Shown here: positions 1 through 8,052 of the stretch, in pieces
Layout: each line of letters starts with the position of its first letter
How positions within the stretch are numbered: position 1 is the stretch's first letter
Source of the DNA: JAUVZL01 sp965603515
GTDB taxonomy: Bacteria; Hydrothermota; Tepidihabitantia; SM23-42
Direction: 5' to 3'
Assembly: GCA_965603515.1 (NCBI GenBank)
Contig: CBFDDH010000013.1
Location: 1 to 60,556, forward strand
DNA length: 60,556 nt
Translations under genes and position numbers: made by a program
The notes under the pieces: generated by a model
What the model was told of the DNA's origin: nothing
The model's database searches: none
What the model saw: the letters and a program-made list of their open reading frames with translations, nothing else

Positions 1-1648
1 TGATTCATCGATGAATATCAGTATACCTTCAGATACTGTATGCGGTAAGGCAAATCCTTTGCTTGCTCAGGGTTGGCCGCAAACCGTATATGCAGGGGCT
101 TATTCATCACCTAATTTTGGCGACATCGATCCCTCTTATCCTGGATTGGAAATAGTTGTTGGTTCTCTAGATGGCTGGATATACGCTTGGCATTATGATG
201 GTTCCCCAGTCAGTGGTTCTGATGGGCGGTTGTTTTGTGCGGGTTCGGAGTATATCTGGTCTTCACCGGCGATTGGTGACGTTGACAATGATGGCTATTA
301 TGAAATCGTCTTCGGTGTTATGAGAAATAGTGATAATCTATATATTATCAGGTACAATTACGGTAATGACCAGGTTATTGTGCTCCCAGGGTGGCCTAAA
401 TCCATAGGTGGTGGTGGTTTGGTTTCTTCGTCCGTGCTTGCTGATATCGATGAAGACGGCGACTTGGAAGTGTTTGCAGTGACTTTTTCACCTGCTAATA
501 TCTATACATTTCACCATAATGGTCATCCAGTGTATGAAGACACTAGTGGCTTGCTGGATTCGTTGAGCGGTATTCTACGAGGTACGCCAGCAATAGGTGA
601 TTTGAATTGTGATGGTGATCTCGAGATCGTTTGTTGTGGGGGTAGTGAATCAACGCGGCTATACGTGTGGGATCGATACGGCGATTATCTACTGCCGTTT
701 CCAGTTCAGGTGGAACCTGATCAGGAATATTCCGTGGTACTCGGTGATATTATTGGGGACGAGAGTCTTGAAATATGTTTTTACACGGGTAATCCTTCTA
801 ATAAGCTAAACCTCGTTGACCACGCTGGAAACATCCTTTGGCAGAAGTCGCTATTGGCTAACTATATTGAGCTCTGTCCAGCATTTGGAGATATGAATAA
901 TGATGGAGCGATCGAGGTTGTTTTTGGCTACAATGACGGACTCGATTTCGGTATCGCTGTTTTTGACTCTGCTGGTAACTACCTGCCGGGTTTTCCTGCG
1001 CGAGGGCACGATGCTTACCCACCAATAATCGTTGATGTAGATGGTGATGATGTTTTTGATGCATTGTGCGGTAGCACTGAGTGGCAAGTACACGCATATG
1101 ATGGGACAGGTCATTGGATTCCCGGATTTCCTGTTAAGCTGGGCAACCGGATAAATTCGTCACCAGCTGCATATGATATAGATGCGGATGGTAGACTTGA
1201 ACTTATGGTCAGCTGCTATGACTTCAAGTTTCACGTATTTGACCTTGGTGGCAGTCTGTTTGATTGGCCTCGATTCCATTATGATCCGCATAATTCAGGG
1301 TGGTACAAGTCTGGGTATTACACAGCTATACATGAGAATATGAGTATGGACAACATTACTCATTTTGGTTTAGAAGTTTATCCAAATCCATTCAAAAAAA
1401 GATTGGATATTAGATGGACCACAGAGAATGGGAAATGCAATGCGGAAGATCCGTCTCTAAGAATCTACGATGTGACCGGTCGTTTAGTAAAAGATTTTGA
1501 TCTATTATCTGGCATCAACTATCTAACGTCTCCAATCATCTGGTCGGGCACGGACAGTCAGGGTCGTTACGTGCCGAGCGGTGTGTATTTCGTGAAATTT
1601 GAACACAATCAGCAAAGCCGGATTGAGAAAGTAGTCAAGATCCGATAG
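1..1648 (+). CDS. Surface protein with FG-GAP repeats and C-terminal sorting domain (5' end cut off)
   Basis: The reading frame is open to the left edge (Asp-Ser-Ser precede the first Met at 11), so this is probably the C-terminal part of a longer secreted protein. It carries at least six calcium-loop repeats of FG-GAP/VCBS type, for example 'DVDNDGYYEIVFG', 'DIDEDGDLEVFAV' and 'DIDADGRLELMVS', which normally form a beta-propeller. The last ~90 residues are a sorting/FlgD-like domain with 'VYPNPF', 'LRIYDVTGRLVK' and 'PSGVYFVKF', the type that directs proteins to the surface in type IX-like secretion. The same tail recurs in three other proteins of the window. Ligand or enzymatic activity of the missing N-terminal part cannot be told. 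Confidence 0.85.
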   Translation, partial: DSSMNISIPSDTVCGKANPLLAQGWPQTVYAGAYSSPNFGDIDPSYPGLEIVVGSLDGWIYAWHYDGSPVSGSDGRLFCAGSEYIWSSPAIGDVDNDGYYEIVFGVMRNSDNLYIIRYNYGNDQVIVLPGWPKSIGGGGLVSSSVLADIDEDGDLEVFAVTFSPANIYTFHHNGHPVYEDTSGLLDSLSGILRGTPAIGDLNCDGDLEIVCCGGSESTRLYVWDRYGDYLLPFPVQVEPDQEYSVVLGDIIGDESLEICFYTGNPSNKLNLVDHAGNILWQKSLLANYIELCPAFGDMNNDGAIEVVFGYNDGLDFGIAVFDSAGNYLPGFPARGHDAYPPIIVDVDGDDVFDALCGSTEWQVHAYDGTGHWIPGFPVKLGNRINSSPAAYDIDADGRLELMVSCYDFKFHVFDLGGSLFDWPRFHYDPHNSGWYKSGYYTAIHENMSMDNITHFGLEVYPNPFKKRLDIRWTTENGKCNAEDPSLRIYDVTGRLVKDFDLLSGINYLTSPIIWSGTDSQGRYVPSGVYFVKFEHNQQSRIEKVVKIR

Positions 1649-1662
1649 ATATGACATAGCAG

Positions 1663-1690
1663 TTGACTTTTCCATAGAAAAATGTACAAT
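1663..1690 (+). promoter_or_regulatory. Promoter of the inositol-phosphate synthase operon
   Basis: TTGACT at 1663-1668 and TACAAT at 1685-1690 with a 16-bp spacer. Transcription should start near 1697, leaving a short leader with an AAGGAGG ribosome-binding site before the ATG at 1709. Confidence 0.75.
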
Positions 1691-1708
1691 AGAATATAAG
1701 GAGGTTTG

Positions 1709-2806
1709 ATGGCTAAGATAAGAGTTGCTATTATTGGTGTAGGTAACTGCTCATCCAGTTTAGTCCAAGGTGTCTACTATTACAGAAAAGCAAAAGAAAA
1801 TACGATCATACCGGGTATTATGCATGCACGACTTGGTGGCTATCATATTAGTGATATTGAATTTAGCTTTGGTATAGATATCGATAGAAACAAGGTGGGC
1901 AAGGATTTAGCTGAAGCTATCTATAGTAAACCCAACAACACATATAAGTTCTGCAGTGTTCCGAAACTCAATGTTCCGGTTGTCCGCGGCATGACGCACG
2001 ATGGTTTGGGATATTATTTATCCCAGATCATAAAGAAGGCACCAGGTCCAACCGCAGACATTATCGGTCTTTTAAAACGGACAAAAACAGATGTTGTCAT
2101 AAGTTTTTTACCGGTTGGCAGTGAAGAGGCTACTAAATGGTATGTTGAACAGATTTTGATTGCGGGTTGTGCTTTTATCAACTGCATACCGGTTTTTATA
2201 GCGAGCGAAAAGTACTGGCAGAAACGGTTTATTGAGAAGGGCTTACCAGTTCTAGGTGATGATATTAAATCTCAGGTAGGGGCGACTATCCTCCACCGTG
2301 TTCTTGTCAATCTTTTTAATGATCGCGGTGTCAAAATTGAAAGAACATCACAGTTGAACGTTGGTGGCAATACTGATTTTTTGAATATGTTAGAGCGGTC
2401 GCGGTTAGTTTCCAAAAAGGTCTCTAAAACCCGGGCAGTAACCTCTTTATTAAAGTATAAAATTGGTGACGACAACATACATATCGGCCCATCAGACTAT
2501 GTCGCCTGGCTAAAAGACAGAAAATGGGCATATCTGCGATTAGAAGGTAGAACTTTTGGTGATGTGCCACTCAATATCGAGTTGAAGCTGGAGGTTTGGG
2601 ATTCACCTAATTCTGCAGGTGTTGTAATTGATGGAATAAGATGTGCGAAATTAGCCCTCGATAAGAAGTTAAGTGGCGCGATAATTGAACCTTCCAGCTA
2701 TTTCTTCAAGTCGCCACCGGTTCAGTATCCCGACTATATTTGCCGTGAGAAAACTGAGAGTTTCATAAAAAAGTATGGGATGAAGATAAAAAGAACACGC
2801 AAGTAG
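1709..2806 (+). CDS. ino1: Myo-inositol-1-phosphate synthase
   Basis: Converts glucose 6-phosphate to 1L-myo-inositol 1-phosphate with NAD as bound cofactor, the first step to inositol lipids or inositol-based solutes. The N terminus has the Rossmann motif 'IGVGNCSSSLVQG', and 'GDDIKSQVGATILHR' and 'LNVGGNTDFLNM' are typical of the short prokaryotic/archaeal-type enzyme; 365 residues fits that form. I take the ATG at 1709, behind AAGGAGG, rather than the TTG three bases upstream. First gene of a run with tmk and ctpA. A glycosyltransferase of the glycolipid type lies at 59 kb, but no inositol-lipid transferase is in the window, so the end product is unknown. Confidence 0.9.
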   Translation: MAKIRVAIIGVGNCSSSLVQGVYYYRKAKENTIIPGIMHARLGGYHISDIEFSFGIDIDRNKVGKDLAEAIYSKPNNTYKFCSVPKLNVPVVRGMTHDGLGYYLSQIIKKAPGPTADIIGLLKRTKTDVVISFLPVGSEEATKWYVEQILIAGCAFINCIPVFIASEKYWQKRFIEKGLPVLGDDIKSQVGATILHRVLVNLFNDRGVKIERTSQLNVGGNTDFLNMLERSRLVSKKVSKTRAVTSLLKYKIGDDNIHIGPSDYVAWLKDRKWAYLRLEGRTFGDVPLNIELKLEVWDSPNSAGVVIDGIRCAKLALDKKLSGAIIEPSSYFFKSPPVQYPDYICREKTESFIKKYGMKIKRTRK

Positions 2807-2811
2807 TTTCC

Positions 2812-3453
2812 ATGCACGGCGTTCGGCGTGGGGTTTTAATAACCTTCGAAGGAGTCGAAGGTTCTGGTAAGACAACGCAGGCAAAATTTTTGGTTGATTG
2901 GCTCATCGCAAGGAGAATACCGCACATCTTTATCCACGAACCTGGTAGTACAAAGGTCGGCGAAGCAATCAGAAGTATCCTTTTGAATGCAGAAAATAAA
3001 GAAATGCATACAAAATGTGAGGTGTTGTTATTCCTCGCAGCGCGTAGCCAACTTACTTACGAGAAGATTATTCCGGCGCTCCAGCAAAAAAAAGTCGTTG
3101 TAGCTGATCGATTTAGTGATTCGACCTATGCATATCAGGTGTATGGACGTGATCTGCCACCACGATTGATCTCTGTTTTCAATCGTTTTGCGACCGCCGG
3201 TATTAAGCCGGATTTGACATTTCTTTTTGATCTTGACATAACGGAAGGTCGTGCACGGGGTGTCTTTGATGATCGTATGGAAACAGCTGGTAAAACATAT
3301 CATCAAAAAGTACGTAGAGGATATTTAAAGCTCGCACACCGGGCCAAGAAAAGAATTAAGATTCTCAATGGTGAGAAACCTCTAGATGATTTGAAATGTG
3401 AAATAGTTAGTAATACAAAGGCTTTTTTGTTTGGAAAGGGGTACAAATTATGA
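2812..3453 (+). CDS. tmk: dTMP kinase
   Basis: Phosphorylates dTMP to dTDP with ATP in DNA precursor synthesis. The P-loop reads 'EGVEGSGKTTQAK' near residue 14, the base-binding 'DRFSDSTYAYQ' follows near residue 98, and a lid-like Arg-rich segment lies near residue 143; 213 residues is normal. The start five bases after ino1 has no obvious Shine-Dalgarno site, so translation may be coupled to ino1. Its stop overlaps the ctpA start by four bases (ATGA). Confidence 0.93.
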   Translation: MHGVRRGVLITFEGVEGSGKTTQAKFLVDWLIARRIPHIFIHEPGSTKVGEAIRSILLNAENKEMHTKCEVLLFLAARSQLTYEKIIPALQQKKVVVADRFSDSTYAYQVYGRDLPPRLISVFNRFATAGIKPDLTFLFDLDITEGRARGVFDDRMETAGKTYHQKVRRGYLKLAHRAKKRIKILNGEKPLDDLKCEIVSNTKAFLFGKGYKL

Positions 3454-5006
3454 AGAAACTACTGATTTTGTTGATAGGTTTATCTTTGATTTGCGGTGTA
3501 TTCATCGGCAATAATCTGTGGGCGAAGGCGGATACTTATACACAGCTGCGTATCTTTAACAAGATACTCAAGGAGATCGAGAATAACTACGTTAACAACA
3601 TCCCTACGGATAGTTTGATCAAAGGCGCTATCGATGGGATGGTTGCGGTGCTCGAGGACCCGCATACTGATTTTTTATCAAAACAGGAGTACGAAGCTCT
3701 GATGATTTCGACAAAAGGCGAATTTGGCGGTATCGGTGCCACTATTGGTAAACGTCATGATAAGATCACTGTTATTTCTCCGCTTGGAGGTACACCCGCT
3801 TACCGTGCTGGGTTGTTACCAGGTGATGCGATTGTTGCGGTTAATGGTGTATCTACTGAAGGAAAGGGCGTTGATGTTGTTGTCCGGGAGATTCGAGGGA
3901 AGCCTGGTTCAGTGGTTATTTTGACGATTGAACGAACGATGATCGAGGACCCGTTTGATGTTGAAATCACAAGGGCGATAATAACACTGGATGCAGTTCC
4001 TTACTTCGGGATGTTAGATTACGCTATTGGTTATGTACAACTCGCTAGTTTTTCCCGCTCTGCTGATATTGAGCTAAAATTGGCACTGGATTCGCTCTTT
4101 TCAGCTGGAGCTAAGAGGATCATTTTCGACCTCAGGTTTAATTCAGGTGGACTTCTAAATGAGGGGATTGCGATCAGCGAGCTATTTCTTTCCAAAGACA
4201 AGGATATAGTGACGACCAAAGGGAGATTTGAAGGTGAGCGTGTTCTACGTTCCAGGAAGTCCTATTCATATGGTGATTTTCCGGTAATAACCCTGGTTGA
4301 TGGTGGTTCAGCTTCGGCCTCAGAGATTGTTGCCGGTGCTTTGCAGGATTGGGAGAGAAGTCTGATTATCGGAACGATGACGTTTGGTAAGGGGTCAGTT
4401 CAGCATATTGTTGGACCTTTTGAAGATAGTACAGCGTTGCGCATAACAACAGCTCGTTGGTACATGCCGTCAGGTCGTAGTATTGATAAGCCGGCAAGCA
4501 AGCAAGGTTATAATAATGATGAGTCAGCAGATTCTGAAGTGCAGGATTCATCAGAAGTCGAAAAGAAGGCATTTACAACACTGGGTCCGTTAAAACGGGT
4601 AGTCTATGGCGGAGGTGGTATAACACCTGATCTTATTATCAAACCTCCCAAAATGACTAAGTTAGAAACCGAAATATATACAAAAGGACTGAATTTTGAT
4701 TTCGTAGTTCAATACACGGCGCGACACAAAGATATAACCAAGGATTTCGAGATCACCGACGATGTACTGAAAGACTTTGCAGATTATTTATTAGAAAATG
4801 ATTTGGAGTTCAGTATGGAAGCATATGATTCTGCGCAAACTCAGATAAGAAAAAGATTGAAACAGGATATATCCACTAACCTCTGGGGTTTGAAAGAGGG
4901 TTATCGTGTGAGAGTCTTAACAGATCTTCTGGTTGCTGAGGCAGTTGACCTGCTAAAGGAGGTGAGCGTTCAGCAAGACCTTTTTCGTTTCGCTGAGGAG
5001 CGATGA
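3450..5006 (+). CDS. ctpA: C-terminal processing protease (S41)
   Basis: Serine protease of the cell envelope that trims C termini of exported proteins. A signal/anchor helix (residues 1-25) is followed by a PDZ domain ('GEFGGIGATIG ... GLLPGDAIVAVNG', about 90-165) and the S41 core. The Ser-Lys dyad is visible as Ser289 in 'GGSASASEIVAGALQD' and Lys314 in 'TFGKGSVQ', 25 residues apart as in the family. The 518 residues include a helical C-terminal extension of about 110 residues. Four-base overlap with tmk suggests translational coupling. Confidence 0.93.
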   Translation: MKKLLILLIGLSLICGVFIGNNLWAKADTYTQLRIFNKILKEIENNYVNNIPTDSLIKGAIDGMVAVLEDPHTDFLSKQEYEALMISTKGEFGGIGATIGKRHDKITVISPLGGTPAYRAGLLPGDAIVAVNGVSTEGKGVDVVVREIRGKPGSVVILTIERTMIEDPFDVEITRAIITLDAVPYFGMLDYAIGYVQLASFSRSADIELKLALDSLFSAGAKRIIFDLRFNSGGLLNEGIAISELFLSKDKDIVTTKGRFEGERVLRSRKSYSYGDFPVITLVDGGSASASEIVAGALQDWERSLIIGTMTFGKGSVQHIVGPFEDSTALRITTARWYMPSGRSIDKPASKQGYNNDESADSEVQDSSEVEKKAFTTLGPLKRVVYGGGGITPDLIIKPPKMTKLETEIYTKGLNFDFVVQYTARHKDITKDFEITDDVLKDFADYLLENDLEFSMEAYDSAQTQIRKRLKQDISTNLWGLKEGYRVRVLTDLLVAEAVDLLKEVSVQQDLFRFAEER

Positions 5007-5136
5007 ACTTCCTCGGGAGAATCAAGAAAATCCAATACTTGTTTTGATCAGCCTCGGCTTTTTGTTGATTGGGATTCTTCTTCTGAAAATAATCAGCACC
5101 ATTAGAACCAAACGAATTGAACGCCGTCTAAGATAG
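4993..5136 (+). CDS. Possible small single-span membrane protein
   Basis: In the +1 frame after ctpA an open frame runs to a TAG at 5134-5136 and encodes an acidic start, a clean hydrophobic helix ('ILVLISLGFLLIGILLL') and a basic tail rich in Arg and Lys, the layout of a small membrane protein. No ATG lies in frame; the only upstream candidate is a CTG at 4993, and an ATG at 5003 is in another frame that closes after 14 codons. It may be translated by coupling to ctpA, be a frameshifted remnant, or not be a gene. Confidence 0.3.
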   Translation: MRSDELPRENQENPILVLISLGFLLIGILLLKIISTIRTKRIERRLR

Positions 5137-5179
5137 CGCGGGACACTAATTTTGATTTGCACAAATACAAAAGGGGTTA

Positions 5180-7984
5180 ATGAACTTGGCTGTATTTCGT
5201 ATTGAAATAACAAGAAAGAATGATCCGCGCGGTAAGTTGATAAAAAACGATTTCGCATGTTTCGGTGTTGATGAAATCGAATACATTGAAGTGAGGGATA
5301 TTTATTATTTACACGGTGTTATATCAAAGAAACAAGCCGAGCGGATCGCAAGTGAACTGCTGTGTGATCCGGTTGTAGAACAATATCGCATTGGAGATCC
5401 CGTGGGATTTGAGATCCTGTACAACCCGGGCGTAACTGATCCGAAAGAGGGCAGTATTAAAAAGGCAATTTCTGATTTGGGTATCACGATAGATGCTGCA
5501 AAAACCGGTACAAATTACATTATCAAAGGTAGCTACGATGAGGTGAGACTGCAGCAAACTGCAGGTTTATTTTTGTTCAATCCACTGGTTCAACACATAA
5601 AACACGTTGATGAGGAAGTTTACAAACCAGCACCCTATAGACTTTCTGTATACAGCATTGATCTTAGTGGCGATTTGGACAAAATCAGTCGTGATATGGG
5701 TTTATTCCTTTCCGGGATTGAGATGAAGCAAATAAGTGAATATTTCAACAAAGAAGGGAAGAAGCCGACGGATGTGGAACTCGAAAGCATAGCCCAGACG
5801 TGGAGTGAACACTGTCGGCATAAAACATTCTTGGGTAGAATTACAATCAATCATGAACGAATAGATAATTTATTGAAGAATACGATTATGCGCGCGACCA
5901 ACGAAATAGACCATCCGATGTGTCTTTCTGTATTCCATGACAATTCTGGGGTCATTGATTTTGACGAAGAATACGGTGTGTGTTTTAAGGTGGAAACACA
6001 TAATCACCCATCAGCATTAGAGCCGTATGGCGGTGCCGCTACTGGAATCGGTGGCGTTATACGCGATATACTTGGTACCGGGCTGGGTGCTAAACCTGTA
6101 TTGAACACAGATGTTTTCTGTTTTGGAGTGCCGGATTTTGACTTCCATGAATTGCCCAAAGGGATCCTTCATCCTCAGACAATCATGAAGGGAGTTATCC
6201 GTGGGGTGAGAGACTATGGTAATCGTATGGGTATTCCCACAGCAAGTGGCGCAATATACTTTGATGATGATTTTCTGTATAACCCTTTAGTTTATTGTGG
6301 TTGTGTTGGATTGATAAGAAAAGATCGCATTGACAAGTGTATACGAGTTGGTGATGCGGTACTGCTTGTTGGTGGTCGGACAGGTCGGGATGGGATTCAT
6401 GGTGTTACGTTCGCGTCTGCTGAACTTTCTGAGGAGTCAGAAAAATCCTGTGTCCAGATCGGTAATCCAATCATGGAAAAACGTGTCATGGATTGTCTGC
6501 TCCGTGTTTCTGATGAGGGATTTCTTAATTCATTGACTGATTGTGGTGGTGGTGGTTTATCGAGCGCGGTTGGAGAAATGGGGAAGACCACCGGCGTGAA
6601 GGTTTGGCTTGATCAAGTTCCCCTGAAATACGCTGGATTGTCTCCCCGTGAAATATGGATTTCCGAGTCGCAGGAACGAATGGTACTTGCTGTTCGCAAG
6701 GAGCATATTTCACAGGTTATCGAGATCTTCCAGGACGAAGGGGTACCAGTGACTGCCATAGGTGAATTCACAAATGACAGACGGTTGCGTTTGTTCTACA
6801 AAGATGAATTGGTCTGTGACCTTGATATGGAATTCCTGCATGAAGGCTTACCAATGCCCTTTAAAAAAGCAAAGGTCAAAGCAACCCCTGAACAACACTA
6901 TGATCTACCCAAGCCGATCGAGTTCAATTCGATTCTCCTTACCATTGTTAGTGGTCTTAATTCATGTTCAAGAGAATGGGTGATAAGGGAGTACGACCAC
7001 GAAGTCCAAGGCGGTAGTGTTGTTAAACCTCTTTTAGGGGTTGACAATATCGGTCCCCAAGATGCCGTTGTCATCAGACCAAGACTCGACAAGAACCGCG
7101 GTATTGTAGTTTCCTGCGGGATCAATCCGAGTTATGGTAAACTTAATGCATATAACATGGCAGTTTCAGTTATCGATGAGGCTTTGCGTAACCTAGTGGC
7201 AACCGGTGGTGATATTCGAAAAACAGCGATGTTGGACAATTTCTGTTTTTCTTCTCCTGAGCGCGCAGAAGTCCTGGGGGATATAGTCATGTCAGCCAGG
7301 GGTTGTTATGATGCAGCGGTTGCGTTTGGCGTACCTTTTATTTCTGGAAAAGACAGTTTATACAACGAGTGGGCTGATAGTCAAGGCAGGATACATCAAA
7401 TACCCCCGACCCTTCTTATATCAGCAATAAGTGTTATCGATGATGTCACCAAGTGTGTGACCATGGATCTGAAGGGTCCGGGTAATGACATCTATTTGGT
7501 AGGTGAAACAGCTGGTGAGCTCGGCGGATCTGAGTATTTTAGGATATTAGGTATTCAGGTCGGGGAAGTTCCGAATGTGAATTTGAGTCAAGCACCGAAG
7601 ATCATGAACAAGGTACACGCTGCTCTGGAACAAGGTTTGGTTCGATCGTGTCACGATCTTTCTGAAGGTGGGCTTGGTCTTGCAATAAGCGAAATGGCTT
7701 TTAGTGGCGGGTTTGGTGTAAGGCTTGATCTGCAAGATGTCATTTATGTTGGTAAGGACAGACGTTTTGATTTTATTTTGTTCGCTGAATCAAATACCAG
7801 ATTCTTGCTCGAGGTTGAGAAAGTCCATACTGATAAGATAAAGAATATTTTTCACGGTTTACCTCTTGCCAAAATTGGTGAAACGACCGAAATCAAACAG
7901 CTAAAGATATTCTTCGGTAAGAAAAAACTGATCGATCTACCTTTGCCCATTATACAAGCAAAATGGCAGAGGAAGATAGTTTAA
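5180..7984 (+). CDS. purL: Phosphoribosylformylglycinamidine synthase, PurS-PurL fusion
   Basis: Fourth step of purine synthesis: converts FGAR to FGAM with ATP and ammonia. Residues ~1-150 look like two PurS-type beta-alpha-beta modules ('IEYIEVRDIYYLHG', 'GTNYIIKGSYDEVRL'). PurL follows from ~180 with the motif 'QTWSEHCRHKTFLG', the metal-binding 'FKVETHNHPSALEPYGGAATGIGG' region (partly shown) and the second-half 'SFCFSSPE/ISGKDSLYNE'-like motifs. At 934 residues it lacks the glutaminase domain of the large enzyme, so a separate PurQ is needed; none is adjacent. The ATG has AAGGGG upstream. It stands alone between short gaps. Confidence 0.92.
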   Translation: MNLAVFRIEITRKNDPRGKLIKNDFACFGVDEIEYIEVRDIYYLHGVISKKQAERIASELLCDPVVEQYRIGDPVGFEILYNPGVTDPKEGSIKKAISDLGITIDAAKTGTNYIIKGSYDEVRLQQTAGLFLFNPLVQHIKHVDEEVYKPAPYRLSVYSIDLSGDLDKISRDMGLFLSGIEMKQISEYFNKEGKKPTDVELESIAQTWSEHCRHKTFLGRITINHERIDNLLKNTIMRATNEIDHPMCLSVFHDNSGVIDFDEEYGVCFKVETHNHPSALEPYGGAATGIGGVIRDILGTGLGAKPVLNTDVFCFGVPDFDFHELPKGILHPQTIMKGVIRGVRDYGNRMGIPTASGAIYFDDDFLYNPLVYCGCVGLIRKDRIDKCIRVGDAVLLVGGRTGRDGIHGVTFASAELSEESEKSCVQIGNPIMEKRVMDCLLRVSDEGFLNSLTDCGGGGLSSAVGEMGKTTGVKVWLDQVPLKYAGLSPREIWISESQERMVLAVRKEHISQVIEIFQDEGVPVTAIGEFTNDRRLRLFYKDELVCDLDMEFLHEGLPMPFKKAKVKATPEQHYDLPKPIEFNSILLTIVSGLNSCSREWVIREYDHEVQGGSVVKPLLGVDNIGPQDAVVIRPRLDKNRGIVVSCGINPSYGKLNAYNMAVSVIDEALRNLVATGGDIRKTAMLDNFCFSSPERAEVLGDIVMSARGCYDAAVAFGVPFISGKDSLYNEWADSQGRIHQIPPTLLISAISVIDDVTKCVTMDLKGPGNDIYLVGETAGELGGSEYFRILGIQVGEVPNVNLSQAPKIMNKVHAALEQGLVRSCHDLSEGGLGLAISEMAFSGGFGVRLDLQDVIYVGKDRRFDFILFAESNTRFLLEVEKVHTDKIKNIFHGLPLAKIGETTEIKQLKIFFGKKKLIDLPLPIIQAKWQRKIV

Positions 7985-8052
7985 TGACAAATGTCAAATG
8001 AAAAATATCAATTCAATGACAAAATCCTAATTTCAAATCTGACATTGATGCT

